Source: Chitinophaga pinensis (GTDB lineage: Bacteria > Bacteroidota > Bacteroidia > B-17B0 > Aurantibacillaceae). From it: DNA of 37,243 bases. The position numbers and the translations under genes were made by a program. The stretch is from positions 1 through 37,243 of the forward strand of contig CAMAPT010000025.1 of assembly GCA_945860225.1 (NCBI GenBank). Reading direction: 5' to 3'. The notes beneath the pieces are model-generated. The model had not been told where the DNA came from. It did not search any database and worked only from the letters and a program-made list of their open reading frames with translations. Numbering within the stretch: position 1 is the stretch's first letter; the number at the start of each line of letters is the position of its first letter. This document shows positions 17,297 through 25,301 of this stretch, piece by piece.

Positions 17297-18643
17297 TTAT
17301 CTGATTTTTGAAAATTTTAATCTTAATCCTGTTTTAGTTTCGTTAAAAATACCATCATCATAAACTAAATGGCCATTGACAAATGTTTTTAAAATTTTGC
17401 TTTTAAATGTTTGGTTTTCAAGTGGCGACCAATTGCAAGCATAAAGTAGATTTTTCTGATTTACCATATGTGACTGGTTCAAATCCAACAAAACCAAATC
17501 GGCATAATAACCCTCTCTCACATAGCCACGTTCTTTAATCTTGTAAATCTCAGCAACATGATGACACATTTTTTCAACTATTTTTTCGAGGCTTATTTTT
17601 TGTTGATGATACAGTTCTAGCATAATAAGTAATGCATGTTGCACCAAAGGTCCGCCAGACATCGCCTTAAAATAATTTCCGCTTTTTTCTTGAACGGTAT
17701 GCGGCGCATGATCCGTAGCTATGATATCGATTTTATTTTGTAATAAAGCTTCTAAAAGTCCATTTTTATCATTTTCGGTTTTAATAGCCGGATTCCATTT
17801 TATTTTTGCGCCTAATTGTTCATAATCTTTATTTGAAAACCACAAATGATGAACACAAGCTTCAGCTGTAATCCGTTTTTTGTTTACCGGAGTATTATTA
17901 TCAAACAAATTAGCTTCTGATGCGGTCGAAATATGAAATAAATGAAGTCGATTATCATATTTTTTAGCAATTTCTAAAACTCGTTTTGTGGCAGTTAAAC
18001 AAGCCTCTTCACTCCTAATTAAATGATGAACACTTAAAGGAATATTATCCTCATAAATTTTACGGTATTCGTTGGCGTTTTTTTTAATAATAGAATCATC
18101 TTCACTATGCAAGGCAACCAACGTGCTTGTTCTTGAAAAAAGTTTTTCAAGAAACTCAGGATAATTAGCTAAAATTCCTTCATCGTTATTAAAATACAAA
18201 CCATCATCCGTTATCCCACATACTGTTTCAGTATCTGTTTTTAATGCTTCTTCCAAATTTTGCTGATTGATTCCCATAAAAAAAGAATAATTTGCTAAGG
18301 AAGTTTTTGATGCCATTTGATATTTTTCTTCAAGCAACTCTTGAGTTAATGTGTTAGGAATAGTGTTGGGCATATCCATAAAAGAAGTGATTCCTCCCGC
18401 AACAGCTGCTTTCGCCTCAGAATAAATAGTTCCCTTGTGGGTTAAGCCAGGTTCCCTAAAATGTACCTGATCATCAATAACTCCTGGAAATAGATAAAGG
18501 CCTTCAGCATTAATAATGGTTGCATTGATATTTGAAATGTGATTCGAAATTTTTTCAATTCTTTCACCAACAATTAATACATCGGCCAATGTGATTGTAC
18601 CTTCATTTACAATATATGCTTGTTTTATAATTATTTTGTTCAT
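17297..18643 (-). CDS. pyrC: Dihydroorotase (class I-like)
   Basis: Amidohydrolase that cyclises carbamoyl-aspartate to dihydroorotate in pyrimidine synthesis. The 448-aa protein has LFPGVIDDQVHFREPGLTHKG, GGITSFMDMPNT, VALHSEDD, LHLFHISTA, EACVHHLWF, and IATDHAPHTVQEK, the last giving the catalytic Asp. The usual HxH metal pair reads QVH here: the first His is Gln (codon CAG). The longest frame begins at 18673 inside the upstream gene; the ATG at 18643, 10 bases after the DUF6671 stop, gives the family-like start MNKIIIKQAYIVNEG, so it is preferred. Probably cotranscribed with DUF6671. Confidence 0.92.
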   Translation of the reverse strand: MNKIIIKQAYIVNEGTITLADVLIVGERIEKISNHISNINATIINAEGLYLFPGVIDDQVHFREPGLTHKGTIYSEAKAAVAGGITSFMDMPNTIPNTLTQELLEEKYQMASKTSLANYSFFMGINQQNLEEALKTDTETVCGITDDGLYFNNDEGILANYPEFLEKLFSRTSTLVALHSEDDSIIKKNANEYRKIYEDNIPLSVHHLIRSEEACLTATKRVLEIAKKYDNRLHLFHISTASEANLFDNNTPVNKKRITAEACVHHLWFSNKDYEQLGAKIKWNPAIKTENDKNGLLEALLQNKIDIIATDHAPHTVQEKSGNYFKAMSGGPLVQHALLIMLELYHQQKISLEKIVEKMCHHVAEIYKIKERGYVREGYYADLVLLDLNQSHMVNQKNLLYACNWSPLENQTFKSKILKTFVNGHLVYDDGIFNETKTGLRLKFSKIR

Positions 18644-18653
18644 GGATAAATTT

Positions 18654-19490
18654 TTAAGGGTTACAAACATCACAATACATAGGGTCCTCTTTCATTTTAC
18701 CGTGAGGATATTTTACTTCTTTGATATAGGAACATGTTTTACATTCATATACATAACTTAAAGTACTGCGGGTAGCAAAATTGCATAATGCACAAGGTAA
18801 ACCGGCTTTAGCATTTACGATACCAAACCCGGGTGTTTGGCAATTGGGGCAACATGACTTTATTTTTTCAATCAATCGAAAGGTGGCTTTTTCAATTACC
18901 TGCATTCGAGTTGGATTAAACATAGCACGCATATCTGTTTCAATATAAACAGATCCATATTGATTCATGAAACGATTAAACTCATCATGTAATTTTCCCC
19001 AATCAATAATCCCTTTTACCTGATCAGTAAAATCCTCTTTTGTTTTTCTAATGATTAAACCATGCGATGGGAATTGAACTTTATTTGCAAATTCTAAGAG
19101 CTCTGTTTCAGTTTTAACTTCTGATCCGTAAAAATTAGTATTCGTACTTATTTCTCTAACAATAACTTCTAATTGATTTGTTTTGTCGATAAAAATTAAA
19201 AATTCATCATCTGCCGAAACAAAAAACATATCAGGGTGTGGCCCAAAAGAGCCTTCATTAGCGATCGCCAAATCTGCATCAGCTAATTCCATTGCCATTA
19301 AGCATTTTTTTCTTACAGTTGTAATAGGGTCATCTGTTCTCTCTATTTCGCCACTAAAAGTTCCGAGTACATCTGAATCAAAATCATCTAGAACATAACA
19401 CTTTACATCCAATTCTTTTTCTAACAAAGGAGCAATTACTTGCTCCTTTTTATGTTTAGTGGCTATCAATAATTTTCTCCCTTTAAACAC
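18654..19490 (-). CDS. DUF6671 zinc-ribbon protein
   Basis: A 278-aa soluble protein of the family known as DUF6671. The N-terminal part (GRKLLIATKHKKEQVIAPLLE, then TVRKKCLMAMELADADLAIANEGSFGPHP) looks like a compact alpha/beta domain; the C-terminal 70 residues carry four CxxC knuckles (CPNC, CALC, CKTC, CDVC), enough for two zinc sites. Function is not known to me. It begins with GTG at 19490: the sequence GTGTTTAA is both its start and the end of the 98-aa gene upstream, an 8-base overlap, and the next in-frame ATG lies about 65 codons further, so the GTG is convincing. It is translationally coupled to both neighbours. Confidence 0.87.
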   Translation of the reverse strand: MFKGRKLLIATKHKKEQVIAPLLEKELDVKCYVLDDFDSDVLGTFSGEIERTDDPITTVRKKCLMAMELADADLAIANEGSFGPHPDMFFVSADDEFLIFIDKTNQLEVIVREISTNTNFYGSEVKTETELLEFANKVQFPSHGLIIRKTKEDFTDQVKGIIDWGKLHDEFNRFMNQYGSVYIETDMRAMFNPTRMQVIEKATFRLIEKIKSCCPNCQTPGFGIVNAKAGLPCALCNFATRSTLSYVYECKTCSYIKEVKYPHGKMKEDPMYCDVCNP

Positions 19491-19779
19491 TGTTCTTTTT
19501 TGATTTTGAAAAAGTTATTTTTATTTCTGATAATATTTCTAAGGTTTCGTTGTTCTTTTTAGCTTTATCAATAATTTTTGATGCAACTAGCATACTTTTT
19601 TTTAATTGTGTTATTCTTTTCAAAGCCGTTTTACTTTCTTTTCCAAATCGTTCTTGAGAACTAAAATTCTTCATTTGATGAAAATTTATTTTGTTAGAAA
19701 ATAGGTTAAATAAAATTTCTCTAGCCTCATCTGAAGAATAGTTTCCATTCATTAAAGTCAGTTCTTTAGTATTTTTCAT
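19483..19779 (-). CDS. Small charged hypothetical protein (98 aa)
   Basis: A 98-aa, Lys/Ser/Asn-rich, mostly helical soluble protein with the conserved-looking core NYSSDEAREILFNLFSNKINFHQMKNFSSQERFG, where ERFG and the His may be functional. I recognise it only as a conserved hypothetical of Bacteroidota. The start at 19779 overlaps the end of the 58-aa gene by 14 bases; an ATG at 19752 (89 aa), 13 bases after that stop, is an equally possible start. Its stop overlaps the GTG of DUF6671 by 8 bases. The tight packing argues that it is a real gene. Confidence 0.75.
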   Translation of the reverse strand: MKNTKELTLMNGNYSSDEAREILFNLFSNKINFHQMKNFSSQERFGKESKTALKRITQLKKSMLVASKIIDKAKKNNETLEILSEIKITFSKSKKNSV

Positions 19780-19942
19780 TTTTTTGTATTTTTTTATTAG
19801 GAATTTCTCTCAGTAAATTTGCGCCTACGATAATCAGAATACCTGAAAAAAGCTCTCTATAGATGATGCTGTTGGTTGAAAAAAGTATCATTAAAACGAA
19901 AATAATTAACAATAATCCGATACAAATTTTTAGGCCTAACAT
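19766..19942 (-). CDS. Small two-helix membrane protein (58 aa)
   Basis: A 58-codon frame from ATG at 19942 to TAA at 19766. The product starts MLGLKICIGLLLIIFVLMIL, a clear membrane helix, has a short turn (FSTNSIIYREL), a second hydrophobic segment (FSGILIIVGANLL) and a basic tail (REIPNKKIQKNEKY). Positive charge at both ends suggests both termini in the cytoplasm. It ends 14 bases inside the next gene, the same kind of overlap as the next junction, and is the first gene of the leftward run divergent from LysR. Family unknown. Coding status rests on hydrophobic pattern and gene packing. Confidence 0.62.
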   Translation of the reverse strand: MLGLKICIGLLLIIFVLMILFSTNSIIYRELFSGILIIVGANLLREIPNKKIQKNEKY

Positions 19943-19947
19943 ATTTT

Positions 19948-19978
19948 TTGAGTATTTAATATTGCAAAATTGAGTATT
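19948..19978. promoter_or_regulatory. Direct repeat in LysR divergent region
   Basis: TTGAGTATT occurs at 19948-19956 and at 19970-19978, 22 bases apart, i.e. two helical turns, in the 88-base gap between the 58-aa gene and the LysR gene. This is where a LysR regulator would bind to control itself and the divergent run. It is a candidate site only. Confidence 0.35.
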
Positions 19979-20030
19979 CTAATTCATAATTTTTTATTTA
20001 TATTTATAATGAAAAACATAAAATATTTTT

Positions 20031-20954
20031 ATGAATTACACACTTAATCAGTTACAGATTTTTTTGAAAATTGCTCAAACAAAAAGTATTACAAAAGCAT
20101 CCGAAGAGTTACATTTAACTCAACCAGCAGTTTCAATTCAACTGAAAAATTTTCAAAATCAATTTGAAATTCCTTTAACAGAAGTTATAGGAAGAAAGCT
20201 ATATATAACAGATTTTGGCCTTGAAATTGCCGAAGCCGCTGAAAACATCATCAATCAGATTAGTGCTATCAACTATAAAACCTTGGCATTTAAAGGAAAA
20301 TTAACTGGCAAACTTAAAATTTCAGTTGTATCTACTGGTAAATATGTGATGCCATATTTTCTTTCTGATTTTATGAAACAGCACTCTGGAATAGATTTAA
20401 TGATGGATGTGACCAATAAAAACAAAGTGATTGAAAGTTTAGAAAATAATGAGGTGGATTTGGCGCTCGTTTCGATTTTACCAACTAATCTAAATATTGA
20501 TAAACTTGATTTACTTCAAAATAAATTATATCTGGTAGGAAGCACCATGACAACCTTTAAAACAGATATTAACATCAAAAACATATTTACAGACATACCT
20601 TTAATCTTTCGAGAAAAAGGTTCAGGAACGAGACAGACGATGGAACGTTTTATTGAGCGCCATCAATTATCGGTATCGAAAAAAATGGAACTAACTTCTA
20701 ATGAAGCTGTTAAACAAGCTGTAATCGCTGGTTTAGGATATTCTATTATGCCTTTAATAGGAATAAGAAACGAATTAAAAAATCAACAACTGCAAATCAT
20801 ACCCATAAAAGGATTACCTATTAAAACCAACTGGAGTTTAATATGGCTAAAAAGTAAAAAACATTCTCCAGTTTCTTTGGAGTTTTTAAATTATTTAAAA
20901 AGTAAAAATTCAGCTATTGTGAACGAGCATTTTAGTTGGTATGAGAAATACTAA
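20031..20954 (+). CDS. LysR-family transcriptional regulator
   Basis: A 307-aa LysR regulator. Residues 1-60 are the winged HTH (LNQLQIFLKIAQTKSITKASEELHLTQPAVSIQLKNFQ in two adjoining helices); residues 90-300 are the periplasmic-binding-like effector domain (GKLKISVVSTGKYVMPYFLSDF, NNEVDLALVS, GLGYSIMPLIGI). It is nearest in style to the CysB/CbbR/CmpR group that senses metabolites of carbon or sulfur assimilation. It is divergent from the run that ends in sbtA, so control of that run is likely by architecture; the ligand is unknown. Confidence 0.9.
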   Translation: MNYTLNQLQIFLKIAQTKSITKASEELHLTQPAVSIQLKNFQNQFEIPLTEVIGRKLYITDFGLEIAEAAENIINQISAINYKTLAFKGKLTGKLKISVVSTGKYVMPYFLSDFMKQHSGIDLMMDVTNKNKVIESLENNEVDLALVSILPTNLNIDKLDLLQNKLYLVGSTMTTFKTDINIKNIFTDIPLIFREKGSGTRQTMERFIERHQLSVSKKMELTSNEAVKQAVIAGLGYSIMPLIGIRNELKNQQLQIIPIKGLPIKTNWSLIWLKSKKHSPVSLEFLNYLKSKNSAIVNEHFSWYEKY

Positions 20955-20983
20955 AAATGGCAGGCTTACTTCAGTAGTAATAT

Positions 20984-22468
20984 TTATTGATTAGAATAAG
21001 CCCCTGCATCTGGCTTTGTATTTCTTATTCTTCCTGAAATATCGTTAACCAAAAAAGGGAAAGATAATAAAATGGAAGGATTACCTATTTGTACAGCTGA
21101 AGATGTTGGTTTTATAGTAAAATTATAATTCGCAGAGTTACTAAAATCAGGATTTTTATTATAAATATTTGATGAATTTGTAATCAAAGTATTGGTAATA
21201 GCAGACGAACGCAATAAACAATGGCTAATTGCACATTTTTGGTTACTGTTACCTGATTGCCTAATATCTAATTCTAGTTCATTGGCTTGACTTCCTTCTA
21301 TAATTGAATTCGCTATATAAATACTGTCTGTTCTTATAACATCCTTACCATCAAAATTATCAATATGCAAACATGGTTGTCCGCCTCTACCTCCATCTTT
21401 ATTAAAATAATTAGCAAAAGTTGTATGTAAAAACGTATAATTACCCCCTAAAGTTAAAGCCGCACAATATTCCTTACAATTTGAAAACACGCTATTAGCA
21501 GACCAAACATCAAAATACTGGGTATATAATCCCCACTTTGAACAATTTTGAATAATAGAATTTGTAATTTTTAGTTTTCGAGGCTCGTTTGGATTTGATA
21601 AAATACTTGCCTGAATACCAATAAAATTATTTTTAATAATGGCATAGTTAATGTAATTATTAGTACTTCCTTCATTTATCCAAATTCTATCCCATTGTCC
21701 AGGCAAATCTTTGTAATCTTCCTCTCGCCTATCACCTTGAAATATGACTTCTTTCCCTAAATTACCATTTACTTGCAAAGTACCGTATCTATATATCCAC
21801 AAACCCGCACTTTGATGGAAATAAATTTTAATACCAGGATTAATGACTAATTTTTGAGTAGAATCAACGACCAACCAACCATAAATGACGTGGGGTTTAT
21901 CATCATCAGGCTGTCCTAAAGAGCCTCCACCCCAAGTAACGGTCACATTATTTTGAGAAGCAACAGTAGAATACGGTAAATAACCATTTTTGTACTGAAT
22001 AGCTTTATTAGGCATATGATAATGAGCATCTTGACCCCATGCTTCTAAAGTTACACTCTGCTGATTGCCATTTACATCAAACAAAATTTTATCGTTTATA
22101 ATTAACGGACTAAGTGCATTTGTTGGATTAACATTGACTTGAACGAAAATATAAATACTATCATTTGCCAAAATTTCAACATCATTGACCTGCTTGCCTT
22201 TTATACCATCAACATTTAAAAAAAAATTAGAATTCTGGCCTTTTTCTAATCGTACAGATGAAATATTGATTTTTTGATTATTGTTATTTACAACTCGTAT
22301 TTGTCTGGTAGTTGAACCTATTGTGGTAAAAACCGTATCAAATAATATCGAATCTTGTGAAAAACTAATTTTGGCACTAGGATCAACCAATAATTTATCC
22401 TTTTTACACGATACAAAAAAAAACAAATTACATGTAATTACAATTAAAAAGGAAAATAAACGAAACAT
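20984..22468 (-). CDS. Right-handed beta-helix lipoprotein
   Basis: A 494-aa predicted lipoprotein. The ATG at 22468 gives MFRLFSFLIVITCNLFFFVSCKKD, a lipoprotein signal with Cys at residue 21; an upstream GTG (22477) would add three residues and is not needed. After an N-terminal domain resembling the Ig-like repeats of choice-of-anchor proteins (DSILFDTVFTTIGSTTRQIRVVN), the middle has beta-helix rungs: LVINPGIKIYFHQSAGLWIYRYGTLQVNG, then INYAIIKNNFIGIQ, LKITNSIIQNC, ANSVFSNCKEYCA, IYIANSIIEGS. It ends with ISGRIRNTKPDAGAY, a frequent closing motif. It lies 83 bases after tlpA, probably at the end of the murA run. Envelope-located; no catalytic residues evident. Confidence 0.87.
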   Translation of the reverse strand: MFRLFSFLIVITCNLFFFVSCKKDKLLVDPSAKISFSQDSILFDTVFTTIGSTTRQIRVVNNNNQKINISSVRLEKGQNSNFFLNVDGIKGKQVNDVEILANDSIYIFVQVNVNPTNALSPLIINDKILFDVNGNQQSVTLEAWGQDAHYHMPNKAIQYKNGYLPYSTVASQNNVTVTWGGGSLGQPDDDKPHVIYGWLVVDSTQKLVINPGIKIYFHQSAGLWIYRYGTLQVNGNLGKEVIFQGDRREEDYKDLPGQWDRIWINEGSTNNYINYAIIKNNFIGIQASILSNPNEPRKLKITNSIIQNCSKWGLYTQYFDVWSANSVFSNCKEYCAALTLGGNYTFLHTTFANYFNKDGGRGGQPCLHIDNFDGKDVIRTDSIYIANSIIEGSQANELELDIRQSGNSNQKCAISHCLLRSSAITNTLITNSSNIYNKNPDFSNSANYNFTIKPTSSAVQIGNPSILLSFPFLVNDISGRIRNTKPDAGAYSNQ

Positions 22469-22551
22469 AGTAAACACAATATAACTATTAAAACGATAAT
22501 AATTTGGTTATAGTATTCAAACAATTGATAATCTTAAGTATCGAAAAACAA

Positions 22552-23112
22552 TTAATATAATTCTGATTCCAATTTTTTTTCCAATAACTCTCCTCGCAGA
22601 TTTTTAGCTAAAATAATTCCATTACCATCTACTAATATATTAAAAGGTATACTGTTGATGCTATACATTTTAGCAACCGCATTATTCCATCCCTGAAGAT
22701 CGCTCAAATGATAAGGCCAATTTAATTGGTCTTTTTCTATGGCATGTTTCCATGATACTTCATTTTGATCAAGAGAAACACTTAAGATTTCAAATCCTTG
22801 ACCAATTTTAAATTTTTTATCATGAAACTTTTTGTAAGCCAAAACTAACGAAGGATTTTCTGCCCGACAAGGACCGCACCAACTAGCCCAAAAATCAATT
22901 AATACAACTTTACCTTTTAATGACGATAAAGTAACATCATTCCCATTGATGGAAGCTTGACTAAATTCGGGAGCTTTATTACCCAAATTAAGTCCTTCCG
23001 GAATTTGTAAATCCTTTACAATATTATTATTTTGAACTTGAACTTCTTTTTTTACGCTACAGGAATAAATAAACCATGAAGAGACCAAAAACGTAATTAG
23101 TAAGGATTTCAT
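22552..23112 (-). CDS. TlpA-like thioredoxin-fold lipoprotein
   Basis: A 186-aa periplasm-facing thiol-disulfide oxidoreductase of the TlpA/ResA type. Residues 1-18 are a lipoprotein signal (SSWFIYSC, Cys18). The AhpC/TSA-thioredoxin domain begins near residue 44 (NKAPEFSQASINGNDVTLSSLKGKVV) and carries the redox motif WASWCGPC, Cys79 and Cys82; the cis-Pro lies in INSIPFNILVDGNG. It probably reduces cysteines of envelope proteins or apocytochromes. It starts 3 bases after murA, so it belongs to the same operon. Confidence 0.93.
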   Translation of the reverse strand: MKSLLITFLVSSWFIYSCSVKKEVQVQNNNIVKDLQIPEGLNLGNKAPEFSQASINGNDVTLSSLKGKVVLIDFWASWCGPCRAENPSLVLAYKKFHDKKFKIGQGFEILSVSLDQNEVSWKHAIEKDQLNWPYHLSDLQGWNNAVAKMYSINSIPFNILVDGNGIILAKNLRGELLEKKLESELY

Positions 23113-23115
23113 TTT

Positions 23116-24429
23116 TTAAATGGTATTTTTTCGAACAATTTCTGCTCCAATCGCATTTAATCTTCCATCGATATTTTGATATCCTCTGTCTATTTGATTA
23201 ATGTTAAAAATTGTACTTTTCCCTTTAGCACTCATAGCTGCAATTAACAAAGCAACGCCCGCTCTAATATCAGGAGAAGCCATCTGAATGGCTCGTAATT
23301 GAACCTTTCTATCTAAGCCCATAACAGTTGCTCTATGCGGATCACATAAAATTATCTGAGCTCCCATGTCAATTAATTTATCTACGAAAAACAATCGGCT
23401 TTCAAACATTTTTTGATGAATTAGTATGTTTCCACGAGCCTGAGTTGCTGTTACAAGCATGATACTTAATAAATCCGGGGTAAAACCAGGCCAAATTGCA
23501 TCAGCCACCGTAAGCATGGAACCATCTATAAATGTATCAATTTCATAGTTAGTTTGAGACGGGATATAAATATCATCACCTCTTCTTTCCATTTGAATTC
23601 CTAAACGAGAAAATACCTTTGGAATACAACCTAAATTATCATAAGATACATCCTTAATGGTTAATTCAGATTGAGTCATTGCAGCTAATCCTATAAAAGA
23701 CCCAATCTCTATCATATCAGGTAAAATCCTATGATTTGTTCCTTTTAACGAAGTAACGCCTTCTATCGTTAATAAATTTGAACCAACACCTGATATCTTT
23801 GCACCCATCGAATTGAGCATTTTACACAATTGTTGTAAATAAGGCTCACAAGCAGCATTGTAGATAGTTGTTGTTCCTTCTGCTAAAACAGCGGCCATCA
23901 CAATATTAGCTGTACCAGTAACAGAAGCCTCATCAAGCAACATGTAAGCACCTTTTAACTTATCGGCTGTTACTTTAAAATTTTCATTTTCATAATCGTA
24001 TTCAAATTTGGCTCCCAAATTTTCGAAACCAATAAAATGAGTATCCATTCTTCTACGACCTATTTTATCTCCACCGGGCTTAGGCATATAAGCTCTTCCA
24101 AAACGAGCCAACATAGGACCTATAATCATGGTTGAACCACGTAAACCACCACCTTTCTTTTTAAATTCTTGTGAAATAAGATAATCTACATTAATCTCAT
24201 CTGATTGAAATGTATATTGCTCATGACCAGTTTTTTCAACTTTTACTCCTAAATCACGCAATAAATCAATAAGTTTATTAATATCAACAATATCTGGAAT
24301 ATTACTGATAGTAACTTTTTCAGGAGTCAGTAAAACTGCACATATAATTTGAAGAGCTTCATTTTTAGCTCCCTGCGGAATAATATCTCCTTTTAATTGT
24401 TTTCCTCCTGTAACTTCAAAAATAGCCAT
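23116..24429 (-). CDS. murA: UDP-N-acetylglucosamine 1-carboxyvinyltransferase
   Basis: First committed step of peptidoglycan synthesis: transfers enolpyruvate from PEP to UDP-GlcNAc. The 437-aa protein has the PEP-site GAKNEAL (Lys22, Asn23), GLRGSTMIIGPMLARFGRA, EASVTGTANIVMAAVLAEGTT, LPDMIEIGSFIGLA and the C-terminal SPDIRAGVALLIAA. At the loop position of E. coli Cys115 the sequence is PGGDKIG, Asp121, the substitution that prevents fosfomycin alkylation. It follows DUF4290 by 3 bases and precedes tlpA by 3, a compact operon. Confidence 0.97.
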   Translation of the reverse strand: MAIFEVTGGKQLKGDIIPQGAKNEALQIICAVLLTPEKVTISNIPDIVDINKLIDLLRDLGVKVEKTGHEQYTFQSDEINVDYLISQEFKKKGGGLRGSTMIIGPMLARFGRAYMPKPGGDKIGRRRMDTHFIGFENLGAKFEYDYENENFKVTADKLKGAYMLLDEASVTGTANIVMAAVLAEGTTTIYNAACEPYLQQLCKMLNSMGAKISGVGSNLLTIEGVTSLKGTNHRILPDMIEIGSFIGLAAMTQSELTIKDVSYDNLGCIPKVFSRLGIQMERRGDDIYIPSQTNYEIDTFIDGSMLTVADAIWPGFTPDLLSIMLVTATQARGNILIHQKMFESRLFFVDKLIDMGAQIILCDPHRATVMGLDRKVQLRAIQMASPDIRAGVALLIAAMSAKGKSTIFNINQIDRGYQNIDGRLNAIGAEIVRKNTI

Positions 24430-24432
24430 ATA

Positions 24433-25101
24433 TTATGATGTTGGTCGATTATTATTGGTTCTGTGTTTGAATTTATTTTTATTTTTCTTGTGTCGATTTT
24501 TATTTCCACCAGCACTCACACTGATAGGTGTTTGATTATTATGGTTCTTGTTTTTGAGTTCATTAGCGTGCGTTAATGCTGATGTTTCATCTATCGACAA
24601 TTCATTATTAGTCATTTCCTTAAATTGTTTGAAAATAACATCATCTGTCACTGAATCTTTATTCCAATTGACGTACGATTTTTTCAAATGATTGGCAATT
24701 AAACGAGTAAGCTCTTTCTTTTCTGGACCTTCTTCGTATTTTTTCGCTACATCTATAATTCTCTCAATAGTTTTTCCATAATGCTTGTATCGTATTTTGG
24801 TTGCAGGGTATGGAACTTTTTTAGGCTTTGTTGTAAAAGATTCTGCATTCGGTTTTGGATATGGAGAATCTACATCTAATTTAAATTTAGAAATCAAAAA
24901 CAAGTGATCCCATAACTTATGGGTAAAATCTGATATATCTCGCAAATGGGGATTTAATTGTCCCATTATCTGAATAATTGCCTTCGCACATTTATTACGT
25001 TCTTCCCTATCTTCAATAGTCACGCAATAATCAATCATGACTTGAATGTTTCTACCATATTCTGGAATTTCGAGTTTAGGGAGCTGTGTGTTGTATTCCA
25101 T
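24433..25101 (-). CDS. DUF4290 family protein
   Basis: A 222-aa soluble protein of DUF4290, a Bacteroidota family regularly found directly upstream of murA. It starts MEYNTQLPKLEIPEYGRNIQ; conserved features follow: EDREERNKCAKAIIQIMGQLNP and KLWDHLFLISKFKLDVDSPYP. The last 50 residues are Asn/Lys/His-rich low complexity (HKKNKNKFKHRTNNNRPTS), basic and probably disordered, which could bind RNA or membrane surfaces. Function unknown; its constant partnership with murA suggests an envelope link. Confidence 0.92.
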   Translation of the reverse strand: MEYNTQLPKLEIPEYGRNIQVMIDYCVTIEDREERNKCAKAIIQIMGQLNPHLRDISDFTHKLWDHLFLISKFKLDVDSPYPKPNAESFTTKPKKVPYPATKIRYKHYGKTIERIIDVAKKYEEGPEKKELTRLIANHLKKSYVNWNKDSVTDDVIFKQFKEMTNNELSIDETSALTHANELKNKNHNNQTPISVSAGGNKNRHKKNKNKFKHRTNNNRPTS

Positions 25102-25301
25102 AAGAATTTAAAAAGATAAATGTAAGAAATTATAAGTCAAAAAAATTGTCTTTTTAATGAGATATAAAAACAAAAAGGTTAATAAACTATTGTATAACGA
25201 AACATCAGTATGATAAATAAATTCGAAATTTATTAGAAAAACCAATAAAAAAAATAGGATTATTTTAATGACCTATGTACGTGAAAAAGAAGATTTTTTT
25301 G

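Noticed and set aside
20957-20997. Possible stem GCAGGCTTA / TAAGCCCCTGC between LysR and the beta-helix gene
   Set aside because: A two-base bulge, a long loop, no T-run, and overlap with the coding end make it a poor terminator.
24433-24600. Asn/Lys/His-rich tail of DUF4290 as a separate element or repeat
   Set aside because: It is in frame, lacks exact repeats, and looks like an ordinary disordered basic tail.
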